A program made the translations under genes and the position numbers. 14,307 nt of DNA from DTKY01 sp037440765 (GTDB lineage: Bacteria; Acidobacteriota; Terriglobia; Bryobacterales; Bryobacteraceae). Positions 4,659 through 12,657 of the stretch are shown here, one piece after another (positions within the stretch are counted from its first letter, which is position 1; each line of letters begins with the position of its first letter). The stretch is taken from positions 1 to 14,307 of the forward strand of contig JBBITL010000096.1 of the NCBI GenBank assembly GCA_037440765.1, written 5' to 3'. Below the pieces are notes generated by a model that did no database searches, was not told the DNA's origin, and worked only from the letters and a program-made list of their open reading frames with translations.

Positions 4659-6518
4659 ATGTCTGCAAACCGTGCCAAGGAATTCCGTGACCAGTTGAGC
4701 CGGGGCGCCCTGGTAGCCGACGGCGCCATGGGCACCATGCTCTACGGCCGCGGCGTCTTCATTAACCGCTGCTTCGACGAGCTGAACCTCTCCTCGCCCG
4801 GCCTGGTGAAGGAGATCCACGAAGAGTACGTCAAGGCGGGAGCGGAGGTGCTGGAGACGAACACCTTCGGAGCCAACCGCGCGCGCCTGGCGGCGTTCGG
4901 GTTCGCCGAGAAACTCCGGGCCATCAACCAGGCCGGGGTGCGGCTGGCGCGCGAAGCGGCCGGGGAGGCCGCCTTCGTGGCCGGATCGGCCGGCCCGCTG
5001 GGCATCCGCATCGAGCCTCTGGGCCCCACGTCCTACGAAGAAGCTCGCGCAATGTTCCGCGAACAGTTCGAGGCGCTGGTGGAAGCCGGAGTGGATCTGC
5101 TGATCCTGGAAACCTTCTCCGTGCTCAGCGAACTCCGGGAAGCGCTGGCGGCGGCGCGCGCCGCTGCCGGCGATGAGATGGTGATAGTGGCCCAGGTCAC
5201 CATCGATGACTACGGCAACCTGCCCGACGGGACCCCCACCGAGCTTTTCGCGCGGATGCTGGACGAACTGCCGGCCGACGTGGTGGGCCTTAACTGCTCG
5301 GCCGGCCCCAAGGTGATGCTGGAGACCGTCGAGAGGATGGTCCTGTACACAGGCAAGCCGCTCAGCGTCATGCCCAATGCCGGACACCCAGCCACGGTGG
5401 AGGGGCGGAAGCTCTACCTCTGCTCGCCGGAGTACATGGCGCAGTACGGGCGCCGGCTGCTGTCGGCCGGTGTGCGCCTGATCGGCGGCTGCTGCGGCAC
5501 AACGCCGGAGCACATCAGACTGCTGCGCGCCGAAGCCCGCTCGCTCCAGCCGGGCCGGCAGAGGCTGGCGGTGGCGGTGGAGGCGCCGGACGCCAAGGCG
5601 AAGGCCCTCCCTGCCGTGCCGGCGGCCGGCAAATCCGGACTCGGGGCCAAGCTGGCCGAGGGCAGGTTCGTCACCTTGGTGGAGATCCTGCCGCCCCGGG
5701 GCGTGGACGCCTCCAGGGAGATCGCCGGCGCCCGCATGTGCGCCGAGCGCGGCATCGACTGCATCAACGTCCCCGACGGGCCGCGCGCCAGCGCGCGCAT
5801 GAGCGCCCAGGTCACCTGCCAGCTCATACAGCAGCATGCCGGGATCGAGGCCGCGATGCACTTCTGCTGCCGGGACCGCAACATCCTGGGCATACAGAGC
5901 GAACTGCTGGGGGCGCACGCGGCCGGTGTCCGCAACCTGATCTGCATCACCGGCGACCCGCCGCGCATGGGCGCCTACCCCTCGGCCACGGCTGTCTTCG
6001 ACGTGGACTCGATCGGCCTGGTGAACATAGTGAGCAACCTCAACCGCGGGCTCGACATCGGCGGCAACCCGACAGGCTCGCAGACCGCCCTGCTGATCGG
6101 GGTCGGCGCCAACCCCGGAGCGCTGAACCTGGATGAGGAGATCCGCCGTTTCGAGTGGAAGGTCCGGGCCGGCGCCGAATACGTGGTCAGCCAGCCGGTC
6201 TTCGACATCCAGCTTCTGGTGCGCTTCCTCAAGCGGACTGAAGCCTTCCGGATTCCCGTGATCGCGGGAGTCTGGCCCCTTACCAGCCATCGCAACGCCG
6301 AGTTCATGGTCAATGAGCTCAACGTCCCGGTGCCGGCCGAGTTCATGGCGCGCATGCAGAGGGCGGATACCGCCGAGAAGGCCCGCCGGGAGGGTGTAGC
6401 CATCGCGCAGGAGATGGCCGTGCAGCTGAAACCCCTGCTGGCTGGAGTCCAGTTGAGCGCCCCGTTCGGCCGCTACGAGATGGCGGTGCAGGTTGCCGAG
6501 GCGCTTGGGCCGAGATAG
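4659..6518 (+). CDS. Bifunctional homocysteine S-methyltransferase / 5,10-methylenetetrahydrofolate reductase
   Basis: The 619-residue length matches YitJ-type fused enzymes (about 610). The N-terminal homocysteine-methyltransferase domain (about 5-295) has DGAMGTMLYGRG, ETNTFGAN and the zinc/thiol ligands C213 (GLNCSAGP), C278 and C279 (GGCCGTTPEH). A linker of about 35 residues rich in Ala and Pro (about 298-330) leads to the MTHFR domain (about 332-610), with E342 in VEILPPRG as the likely catalytic acid and the FAD-barrel motifs 'NLICITGDPPRMG' and 'GVGANPGA'. It should reduce methylene-THF to methyl-THF and transfer a methyl group to homocysteine, cytoplasmic, for methionine synthesis. 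No cobalamin-binding domain is present. The ATG at 4659 begins the conserved domain directly; longer in-frame starts would run back across the divergent membrane-protein gene. MetY at the window end makes the homocysteine substrate. Confidence 0.93.
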   Translation: MSANRAKEFRDQLSRGALVADGAMGTMLYGRGVFINRCFDELNLSSPGLVKEIHEEYVKAGAEVLETNTFGANRARLAAFGFAEKLRAINQAGVRLAREAAGEAAFVAGSAGPLGIRIEPLGPTSYEEARAMFREQFEALVEAGVDLLILETFSVLSELREALAAARAAAGDEMVIVAQVTIDDYGNLPDGTPTELFARMLDELPADVVGLNCSAGPKVMLETVERMVLYTGKPLSVMPNAGHPATVEGRKLYLCSPEYMAQYGRRLLSAGVRLIGGCCGTTPEHIRLLRAEARSLQPGRQRLAVAVEAPDAKAKALPAVPAAGKSGLGAKLAEGRFVTLVEILPPRGVDASREIAGARMCAERGIDCINVPDGPRASARMSAQVTCQLIQQHAGIEAAMHFCCRDRNILGIQSELLGAHAAGVRNLICITGDPPRMGAYPSATAVFDVDSIGLVNIVSNLNRGLDIGGNPTGSQTALLIGVGANPGALNLDEEIRRFEWKVRAGAEYVVSQPVFDIQLLVRFLKRTEAFRIPVIAGVWPLTSHRNAEFMVNELNVPVPAEFMARMQRADTAEKARREGVAIAQEMAVQLKPLLAGVQLSAPFGRYEMAVQVAEALGPR

Positions 6519-6535
6519 AGTAAACCCAATCGGCC

Positions 6536-7171
6536 GTGGCCACGGATCTGATAGAGATCGACCAGGAGTCGCCCAGTCCCGGCGCCATAGACCGGGCCGC
6601 CCAGGCTATCCGGCGAGGGCGTGTGGTGGCGATTCCCACCGAGGCGCTCTACGCGCTGGTGGCGGACCCGTTCAGCCTCCACGCGGTCGGGCTGGTTTTC
6701 GTGGCCAAAGGACGCGAGGTACACCGCTCCCTGCCCGTGCTGGTGAGCGACCTGCTGATGGCCGAAGATCTGGCCAGGGACCTCTCCCGACGGTTCTATC
6801 TGCTGGCCCGGATGTTCTGGCCCGGGCCCCTGACGCTGATTGTGCCCGCCGGTGTGAAGGTTCCGCTCAAGGTGACGGGAAACACCGGGCGGCTGGCGCT
6901 GCGGCAGAGCCGCTCAAAAGTCGCGGCCGCGCTGCTGGAGACGCTTCAGCAGCCGCTGGTGGCCACCAGCGCCAATATCTCCGGCCAGCCCACCTGCCGC
7001 AGCGGCATCGAGGTTTTCGGCACCATGGACGGGAGGATCGACCTGGTGCTGGACGGCGGACTGTGCGCCGGCCCGGGCAGCACGACCGTGGACATCACCG
7101 AGCCGGCCTGGAAGCTCATCAGGACCGGCGCGGTAGACCTCAAGGCCGTCGCCGACGCGCTTAATCATTGA
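6536..7171 (+). CDS. L-threonylcarbamoyladenylate synthase (TsaC/YrdC/Sua5 family)
   Basis: The 211-residue protein makes threonylcarbamoyl-AMP from threonine, bicarbonate and ATP, the first step toward t6A37 in tRNAs that read ANN codons. Visible YrdC-fold motifs are VVAIPTEALYAL (30-41), the KGR...RSLPVLV segment (58-70), WPGPLTLIV (95-103), VATSANISG (142-150), GPGSTTVDIT (179-188) and RTGAV (196-200). There is no C-terminal Sua5 domain, so it is the short TsaC/YrdC form. The GTG at 6536 is 17 bases after the upstream stop, on the same strand, and has no clear Shine-Dalgarno; read-through from the upstream gene is likely. Some motif residues vary (YAL for the more usual YGL), so a YciO-like paralogue is a weaker alternative. 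Confidence 0.88.
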   Translation: MATDLIEIDQESPSPGAIDRAAQAIRRGRVVAIPTEALYALVADPFSLHAVGLVFVAKGREVHRSLPVLVSDLLMAEDLARDLSRRFYLLARMFWPGPLTLIVPAGVKVPLKVTGNTGRLALRQSRSKVAAALLETLQQPLVATSANISGQPTCRSGIEVFGTMDGRIDLVLDGGLCAGPGSTTVDITEPAWKLIRTGAVDLKAVADALNH

Positions 7172-7188
7172 CGATGGTGGCGGACCGG

Positions 7189-7944
7189 CTACTTCCTCAG
7201 GCGGTAGTCGCCGACGGAGGGCATGCGGAGGACGCGGCACATCTCGAACAGACGGGAGCGGGCGCGGACTCCGATGCGGTCGCCGAGCGAAACCCGGTAG
7301 TCTATCTTGCCCGGCAGGGCGGAACTGCTCTCCACCATCCGGTCGCCGGCGTCGGGGTCCGGCAGGTTCGTGGTGGCTATCAGAGCCTTGCGATTGTTGC
7401 AGCGCGAGGTCACAATCGAGGTGACGATGTCCTCCACCCACTCGGTCACGCGGTGGGCGCCCAGGTCGTCAAGCAGCAGGACCTCCGAATCGAGCGCCGA
7501 GCGGTAGGCCTCGCGGTCGCTGGCGCCGGAACTCTGGTCGTAGCTGGCGCGGATTCGGTCCAGCAGGTTCTGGTAGTCGCAGAAGATCCCTTCGCGGCCC
7601 TTGTCGATGATCTGCCACAAGGCGGCGACCGCCAGGTGCGTCTTGCCGGTGCCCGGCTCCCCGATCAGCAGGAGTCCCAGCTTGTCGCCGGTGTAGGGGA
7701 AGTCCCTGGCATAACGCATGACGTCGGCTTTGACCCTCTGGAGAGCCGGATCCCCGCGGTCCTGGAAGCCGTCGAAAGTCACCGACTTGTACAAAGGCGG
7801 GATGCCTGCGTCCTCCACAAGGCGCCGGGCGCGGTCCTCGCGGGTGCAATCGCAGCGCTGGGCGCCGGAGACGCCCTCCCGCTCGACCACGATCCAGCCG
7901 CTCCCACCGCAATTGACGCACGCCCCGGCCCGCATCTCTCTCAT
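7189..7944 (-). CDS. DnaC/DnaI/IstB-like AAA+ ATPase with N-terminal zinc finger
   Basis: The 251-residue protein starts with a C4 zinc-finger-like module (C9, C12, C31, C33; CVNCGG and CDC). An AAA+ core follows with Walker A GEPGTGKT (95-102), Walker B VLLLDDLG (155-162), sensor-1 IATTN (189-193) and a likely arginine finger in RARSRLFEM (227-235). This is the layout of DnaI/DnaC helicase loaders, which place the replicative helicase on DNA; IstB transposition helpers share the core. No transposase or inverted repeats are nearby, so a chromosomal loader is favoured over IstB. The ATG at 7944 is one choice. A second ATG at 7935 follows TATCAT-N7 and could be the true start, removing three residues. 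Longer in-frame upstream starts would run into the divergent Fur gene. The 3' end is 17 bases from the convergent YrdC gene. Confidence 0.85.
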   Translation of the reverse strand: MREMRAGACVNCGGSGWIVVEREGVSGAQRCDCTREDRARRLVEDAGIPPLYKSVTFDGFQDRGDPALQRVKADVMRYARDFPYTGDKLGLLLIGEPGTGKTHLAVAALWQIIDKGREGIFCDYQNLLDRIRASYDQSSGASDREAYRSALDSEVLLLDDLGAHRVTEWVEDIVTSIVTSRCNNRKALIATTNLPDPDAGDRMVESSSALPGKIDYRVSLGDRIGVRARSRLFEMCRVLRMPSVGDYRLRK

Positions 7945-7972
7945 GATAGACCGCCGCACCGGAATTCGGGGG

Positions 7973-7988
7973 TGACCTCCCTCCGTCA
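7973..7988. promoter_or_regulatory. TGAC-N8-GTCA inverted repeat upstream of the Fur-family gene
   Basis: It lies just upstream of the putative extended -10 at 7996-8004, in the 69-base gap between two divergent genes, where an autoregulatory site would be expected. It does not match the AT-rich 7-1-7 Fur or PerR box, and the arms are short. Confidence 0.2.
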
Positions 7989-7995
7989 TGCGGGA

Positions 7996-8004
7996 TGCTA
8001 CGCT
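7996..8004 (+). promoter_or_regulatory. Putative extended -10 (TGCTACGCT) for the Fur-led operon
   Basis: This fits TGnTAnnnT and ends 9 bases before the GTG at 8014, the same spacing as TGCTAGCAT before the HU-like gene. The predicted transcript start is 2-4 bases before the start codon. No in-frame alternative start survives upstream, because the GTG at 8008 is followed directly by TAA. Confidence 0.38.
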
Positions 8005-8013
8005 TGAGTGTAA

Positions 8014-8514
8014 GTGGCGTCCAAGAGCATAACGGGCTCGCTCCAGGAGCGCGGCATCCGCCTCACGCGCCAGCGCCAGGTGCTGCTCGAGCTGATCGAC
8101 AAGACGGGCCTGCACCTGGACGCCGACCAGCTCTACGTCCTGGCCAAGCAGAGGGACCCCAAGATCAACCGGGTGACCGTCTACCGCACCATCAGCATGT
8201 TGAAGGAGGTTGGCCTGGTGGACGAGCTCGACCTTATGCATTGGTCGGGCGGGCAGCACTACTATGAGACGCGCCTGAAGCAGGAACACGGCCATGTGAT
8301 CTGCCTGCGGTGCGGCAAAGTGGAGGAATTCTTCGGCCATCCCCTCCAGAGGATCCGCCGCCAGGTTGAATCGCATTTCGGGTTCCAGGTCCTGATCGCC
8401 CGCACCGAGGTCGGCGGGTATTGTCCGCAGTGCCGCCGGCTGGGCGCCCAGGATCTGCCGGCGGCGACCGATAAGTCCGGGGCTGAAACCGCGACCCGCT
8501 CGCGGAGGAAGTAG
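8014..8514 (+). CDS. Fur-family metal- or peroxide-responsive repressor
   Basis: The 166-residue protein has a winged-helix DNA-binding domain (about 8-80) with the Fur recognition helix 'NRVTVYRTISMLKEVGLV' (52-69). The dimerisation domain (about 81-142) has two CxxC pairs, C97/C100 (CLRC) and C137/C140 (CPQC), which form the structural zinc site in Fur, PerR and Zur. Candidate regulatory metal ligands are H34, H82, E85, H92, H94, E105 and H121. Which metal or peroxide it senses cannot be decided from these residues. A 25-residue polar tail (142-166) extends past the usual end. It heads a chain of five overlapping genes and may control them. The start is GTG at 8014; the stop TAG overlaps the next start as TAGTG. 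Confidence 0.9.
   Translation: MASKSITGSLQERGIRLTRQRQVLLELIDKTGLHLDADQLYVLAKQRDPKINRVTVYRTISMLKEVGLVDELDLMHWSGGQHYYETRLKQEHGHVICLRCGKVEEFFGHPLQRIRRQVESHFGFQVLIARTEVGGYCPQCRRLGAQDLPAATDKSGAETATRSRRK
8504..8509 (+). promoter_or_regulatory. Shine-Dalgarno (GGAGGA) for the FHA-GAF-SpoIIE gene
   Basis: GGAGGA ends 4 bases before the GTG at 8514, inside the last codons of the Fur gene. It supports the GTG start and coupled translation through the TAGTG overlap. Confidence 0.65.
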
Positions 8515-10186
8515 TGGGTCCGCCGCCCGCCTGGCTGCTCGTTTCCGCGCCTGGCGGCGGGCACAGCCGGGCGCGCATTGAACCTCTGCCCTTTCTGATC
8601 GGCCGGCAGCCGGGCAACCAGCTTGTGCTGCGCGACACCCGCATCTCCCGCGCGCACGCCCGCATCGTCGCGGACGGGGACGGCTACCTCATCGAGGATC
8701 TCGAGAGCCTCAACGGGGTGTTCGTCAACGACGAGCGGGTGAGACGCCGCAGGTTGCGGGCCTCGGACCGCATCACCTTCGGCGCCGCCGATTCCTACCG
8801 GCTGGAGTTCACGTGCGACGAGCGGGCGCTGGAGCGCTTCGCGGAGCGAATCGCGGCGCCCGGCGGGCCTTGCGATAGCCTGCGGCGGCTGTGCGCCGTG
8901 GTGGAACTGGCCCGGGCGCTGGAAACCTCCCTGTCGACGACGGACCTGCTGGCATCGCTCGTGGATGCGGCGCTCTCCATCACGGGGGCCGAGCGCGGCT
9001 TTCTGCTGCTGCGGCAGGGCGAGCAGCTCACGATTCGCGTGGCGCGCGACCGGCGCGGTGGAGCGCTGCTGGCCGAGGACCTGCGGGTTCCGGCGGCGGT
9101 GATCCAGCAGGCCCTGAGCCGGCGCAGGGAACTGCTCTCCATGCGTTTCGACCCGCATTCACTGGAGGACGCCGCGCCCGCCGGAACCATCGCCGAACTG
9201 GAACTGCGCAGCGTGGTGTGCGTGCCTCTGGTCAAGATCCGCTCGGGCTCGGGCGACGTCGCCGGGCAAACCGCCGGCGTCCTCTACATGGACACACGNN
9301 NNNNNNNNCTCCCGCGGCCGAACGCACCAGGGCTCTGGCCGCCGCCGCGGACCTGGCCGGCGGCAACCGGGAACTGCTTCAGACGCTGGCCCTGGAAGCA
9401 TCCACGATCCTGGAGAACGCCCGTCTTCTGGAGGGCGAGCGCGCCAGGGAGCGGCTGGAGGAGGAACTGAGGATCGCCCGCGACAGCCAGAACAGTCTCC
9501 TGCCGCGCCGGCTGCCCGAGAGCGGGTGGGTGCGCGCGGCCGGCCGCAGCATACCCAGCAACCAGGTGGGCGGGGACTACTTTGATTTGCGGCAGATCAG
9601 TCCGTCGGCCTGGGCCGTGGTGAACGCCGATGTCTCGGGCAAGGGGGTCAGCTCGGCGCTGTTCGCATCGCTATTGCAGGGCCTCTTCATTGCGGCGCCG
9701 CATGCCGGGGCCTCCCCGGAGGAGCCGCTGACCCGGCTGAACTCGTTCCTGCTCGAGAGAACCGGCGGAGAGAAATTCGCCACCGTGTTCTTCGGCATCC
9801 TGCACCGGGACGGCCTGCTGCGCTACGTCAACGCGGGCCACGGGGCGGGTCTGCTGGTGCGCTCCGCAGGGAGGCTGGAGCGCCTGCCGGCCACCAGCCT
9901 GCCGGTCGGACTGCTGGAGGAGGCGGACTACGCCTCCGGCGAAGTCACGCTCTCGGACCGGGACAAGCTCGTGCTGTTCACCGACGGACTCTCCGAGGCG
10001 GAGAACCAGGACGGGGATATGCTGGGCGAGGCCGGCGTCAGCAGGGTCGCACTGGCGAACGCGCAAGCCTCCGCGCGGGAGTTGTTTGAGGCGCTGGATT
10101 CCGCCCTCGCGCAGCATACCGGGGGCGCCATCCAGAAGGACGATATCGCGTTCCTCGTTGTGGAGTACCGCGGGGAAGAGACCTGA
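8514..10186 (+). CDS. FHA-GAF-SpoIIE (PP2C-type) serine phosphatase, interrupted by an assembly gap
   Basis: The first 262 residues hold an FHA domain (about 22-98: FLIGRQPGNQLVL, ISRAHARI, DLESLNGVFVN), which binds phosphothreonine, and a GAF domain (about 125-262, ending GVLYMDTR). After the N run the GAF end (LLQTLALEASTILENARLL), a charged signalling-helix coiled coil (ARERLEEELRIARDSQ) and a SpoIIE/RsbU phosphatase domain follow. Metal-binding acids are visible in NQVGGDYFD, NADVSGKG, FTDGLSEAEN and KDDIAFLV. Such proteins usually dephosphorylate anti-sigma-antagonist or other regulatory partners. The halves lie in different frames, explained if the true gap is 2 mod 3 in length rather than 10. 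The GTG start overlaps the Fur stop, and the next gene begins directly after the TGA. No STAS or anti-sigma kinase partner lies in the window. Confidence 0.88.
9299..9308. other. Assembly gap (10 N)
   Basis: The ten ambiguous bases fall in the GAF domain. The codon before is CGn (Arg) and the frame after resumes with nCT CCC GCG. The coding frame continues only if the real length is 2 mod 3, so the count of ten is a placeholder. Confidence 0.98.
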
Positions 10187-12238
10187 ATGCTGCTTTACAC
10201 GGTTGCCATTTTCCTGGGAGCGTTTCTCCTGTTTCAGGTTCAGCCGATCATGGCCAAGGTTGCCATGCCGTGGTTCGGCGGCTCGGCTTCGGTCTGGGCG
10301 GCCTGCATGCTTTTCTTCCAGACGTTCCTGCTGCTGGGATACGCCTATGCGCACCTGTCGGTGCGCTATCTCCGGCCCAGGGTCCAGGCCGTGGTGCATG
10401 GCGCGCTGCTGGGCGTGAGCCTGCTGCTGCTCCGGATCATCCCCGACGCGGGATGGAAGCCCGCCGGCACCGACGACCCCGTATTGAAGATCCTCGGTCT
10501 GCTGGCGGTCAGCGTGGGGCTGCCCTACTTCCTTTTGGCGACCACCGGCCCGCTGATACAGGCGTGGTATGCGCGCACATACCGGGCGGCGTACCCTTAC
10601 TGGCTGTTCGCGGTCTCCAACTTCGGGAGTCTGCTGGCGCTGGTCACCTACCCTGTCCTGGTGGAGCCGAATTTGGCGACCAGCCGCCAGGCGCTGGTCT
10701 GGGGGACCGGCTACGCGGCCTTCTGCCTGGCGTCGGGCATCTGCGTTTGGCGGAGCCTGAAGCCCGCTCCCGCTCCGGCTCCGGAGGTCCCGGCCGTCGT
10801 GGAAGGAGAGCAGGCGCCGCCTCCGGGTGGCGATTCGCCGCGCGCGCCAGCCTGGAATGACTACATACTTTGGACGCTGCTGGCCGCGTGCGCCTCGACG
10901 CTGCTGCTGGCGGTGACCAACTACACCTGCCAGAACATCGCGCCGGTGCCGTTCCTGTGGATCCTCCCGCTGAGCCTCTACCTGATAACGTTCATCCTGG
11001 CCTTCGGGAGTCCGATGGTGTACCGGCCGGGCGTCTTCCTTGGGCTCCTGGCGCTGGCGCTCAGCGGGATGACCTACGGCCTGGCCAAGTTCGACGGAAG
11101 CACGGAGCTGATCCGCGTGGTGCCCCTGTTCACGGCAGCCATGTTCATCTGCTGCATGGTCTGTCATGGCGAGCTGGCCCGGCGGAAGCCCCATGCGCGC
11201 CATCTTACGGCTTTCTACCTGACCGTGGCGCTCGGCGGCGCGCTGGGGGGCGTCTTTGTAGGGGGGCTGGCCCCGTACATCTTCAGGGGCTTTCTCGAGA
11301 TGCCGGTGGCGGTGCTCTTCTGCGCCCTGCTTGGCCTTTGGATCTACCGGCAGGCCCACCTGGGGACCTACTCCGGGTGGGCCTTCCTGACAATCGTGCT
11401 GGCTCTGACCTTGTTCGCACACGAGCGCGAACTGGCGCGCGCCGCACGGTTCATGGGGCGCGATTTCTATGGCGCCCTCCGGGTGACGCAGGACGGCGAT
11501 CTGAAGGACCCCTTCGCCACGCGCACACTGGTTCACGGCACCATCACCCACGGCCTGCAATACCTGTCCGAGCAGAGGCGGAGGCTGCCCACCACGTACT
11601 ACGGACCCAAGAGCGGGGTGGGGCTGGCGATCGACGCCACCCGCGGCCCGGCGCAGAGGGTGGGGGTGATCGGCCTGGGGACCGGCACTCTCGCCACCTA
11701 CGGGAGAGCCGGGGACTATTACCGCTTCTACGACATCAGCAGCCTGGTCCTGGAGGTCGCCCGCCGCGAATTCACCTACCTGATGGATTGTGAGGCTGAA
11801 CTCGACGTGGTGATCGGCGACGCCCGCCTCTCGCTTGAGCGCGAACCGGATCAGCAGTTCGATGTGCTGGCGGTGGATGCCTTTTCGAGCGACGCGATTC
11901 CGGTCCACCTGCTGACGATCGAGGCCTTCCAGGTCTACTTCCGGCACCTGAAGCCGGGCGGCATCCTGGCGGTGCATGTCAGCAACCGGCACCTGGAGCT
12001 GGAGCCCGTGGTCCAGCTTGCCGCGGACGCCTTGGGCAAGACCGCGCGCCTGGTCGACACGGGCGACGATGAGGACCTGGTTTATGGCGCGACCTGGGTG
12101 CTGCTAGCCTCGGGCCCGGCGCCGTTTGACCGGCCGGCCTTTGAGACCTTCCAGAGGAAGATCCGCATACCCGCCAGATTGCGGCTGTGGACCGACGACT
12201 ACAGCAACCTCTGGCAGATCCTCCATTTGCGGCCATGA
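10187..12238 (+). CDS. Membrane protein fused to a spermidine-synthase-like domain
   Basis: The 683-residue protein has about ten hydrophobic segments in two blocks (about 2-190 and 226-413), separated by a Pro/Ala-rich loop (about 193-222, PAPAPAPEVP). A cytoplasmic SAM-binding Rossmann domain of the polyamine-synthase type follows (about 470-640): VGVIGLGTGTLATYG (492-506), VIGDARLSL (542-550) and VDAFSSDAIPVHLLT (563-577). The strand-2 acid, usually in a YEIDP- or YEINP-like motif, is here FYDISSLV (514-521), so D replaces the glutamate that normally holds the ribose. True spermidine synthase activity is unproven for these fusions; they may modify or move polyamines or another amine. The ATG follows the upstream TGA directly, with GGGGAAGAG ahead. 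Its stop overlaps the Nudix start as ATGA. Confidence 0.85.
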   Translation: MLLYTVAIFLGAFLLFQVQPIMAKVAMPWFGGSASVWAACMLFFQTFLLLGYAYAHLSVRYLRPRVQAVVHGALLGVSLLLLRIIPDAGWKPAGTDDPVLKILGLLAVSVGLPYFLLATTGPLIQAWYARTYRAAYPYWLFAVSNFGSLLALVTYPVLVEPNLATSRQALVWGTGYAAFCLASGICVWRSLKPAPAPAPEVPAVVEGEQAPPPGGDSPRAPAWNDYILWTLLAACASTLLLAVTNYTCQNIAPVPFLWILPLSLYLITFILAFGSPMVYRPGVFLGLLALALSGMTYGLAKFDGSTELIRVVPLFTAAMFICCMVCHGELARRKPHARHLTAFYLTVALGGALGGVFVGGLAPYIFRGFLEMPVAVLFCALLGLWIYRQAHLGTYSGWAFLTIVLALTLFAHERELARAARFMGRDFYGALRVTQDGDLKDPFATRTLVHGTITHGLQYLSEQRRRLPTTYYGPKSGVGLAIDATRGPAQRVGVIGLGTGTLATYGRAGDYYRFYDISSLVLEVARREFTYLMDCEAELDVVIGDARLSLEREPDQQFDVLAVDAFSSDAIPVHLLTIEAFQVYFRHLKPGGILAVHVSNRHLELEPVVQLAADALGKTARLVDTGDDEDLVYGATWVLLASGPAPFDRPAFETFQRKIRIPARLRLWTDDYSNLWQILHLRP

Positions 12239-12657
12239 ACCCACGCTCAACCGCCGCTCGTACCGTGGTCGCCGCCCTGATCGAGCGCGGTGGCCGCGTG
12301 CTGATCTGCCAGAGACGCAGTGATGACACCCACCCGCTCAAGTGGGAGTTCCCTGGCGGGAAGGTGGAGCCGGGCGAATCGCCGCGAGCCGCGCTCGCAC
12401 GCGAACTGGAGGAGGAACTGGCCATCCGGGCCCGCATCGGCGGGCTGGTCGAGCGCCTGACCCACAGCTACCCGGGCCGGCCGCCCTTCAGCCTGCTGGT
12501 TTACCGGGTGACCCGGTTCAGCGGCGAACCCGTCAACGGCGCATTCGAGCGGATCCTGTGGGAAGAGCCGGCGCGCCTGCCCCAGTACGATTTTCTCGAA
12601 GCCGACGCCGGATTCGTGCGCCGGCTTGCGCTAGGATGGCCCTATGGCCAAAGGTAG
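12235..12657 (+). CDS. Nudix hydrolase, MutT-like (8-oxo-dGTP diphosphatase candidate)
   Basis: The 140-residue protein has the Nudix box at about residues 40-62: GGKVEPGES then AALARELEEELAI, fitting G-x5-E-x7-REU-x-EE-x-G-U except that the last glycycine position is alanine. The catalytic REL-x-EE core is intact. KWEFPGGKVE and a late FLEAD segment resemble MutT/NudG enzymes that remove oxidised or modified dNTPs from the pool. The ATG overlaps the previous stop (ATGA), so translation is probably coupled; no independent Shine-Dalgarno is seen. A longer start at 12187 would lie inside the preceding gene and adds residues without Nudix similarity. The substrate is inferred; other nucleoside diphosphate derivatives are possible. 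Confidence 0.88.
   Translation: MNPRSTAARTVVAALIERGGRVLICQRRSDDTHPLKWEFPGGKVEPGESPRAALARELEEELAIRARIGGLVERLTHSYPGRPPFSLLVYRVTRFSGEPVNGAFERILWEEPARLPQYDFLEADAGFVRRLALGWPYGQR

Noticed and set aside
4650..6290. 546-codon open frame on the minus strand opposite the methyltransferase/MTHFR gene
   Set aside because: It is a shadow of a strongly conserved gene; the product is rich in His, Gly, Arg and Ala and has no domain.
7189..7944. IstB helper of an insertion sequence
   Set aside because: The core ATPase is shared, but no transposase, terminal inverted repeat or target duplication is nearby.
7945..8376. Long N-terminal extension of the DnaC-like protein
   Set aside because: It lies antisense to the Fur gene and its promoter region, and the zinc-finger/AAA+ domain is complete from 7944 or 7935.
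10760..10810. Simple-sequence tract coding PAPAPAPEVP
   Set aside because: It is a short low-complexity linker between membrane blocks, common in GC-rich genomes; it is not a meaningful DNA repeat.
9671..11992. 773-codon minus-strand open frame opposite the phosphatase and fused membrane protein
   Set aside because: It spans two well-supported plus-strand genes and gives a Gln, Arg and His-rich product typical of antisense GC-rich frames.
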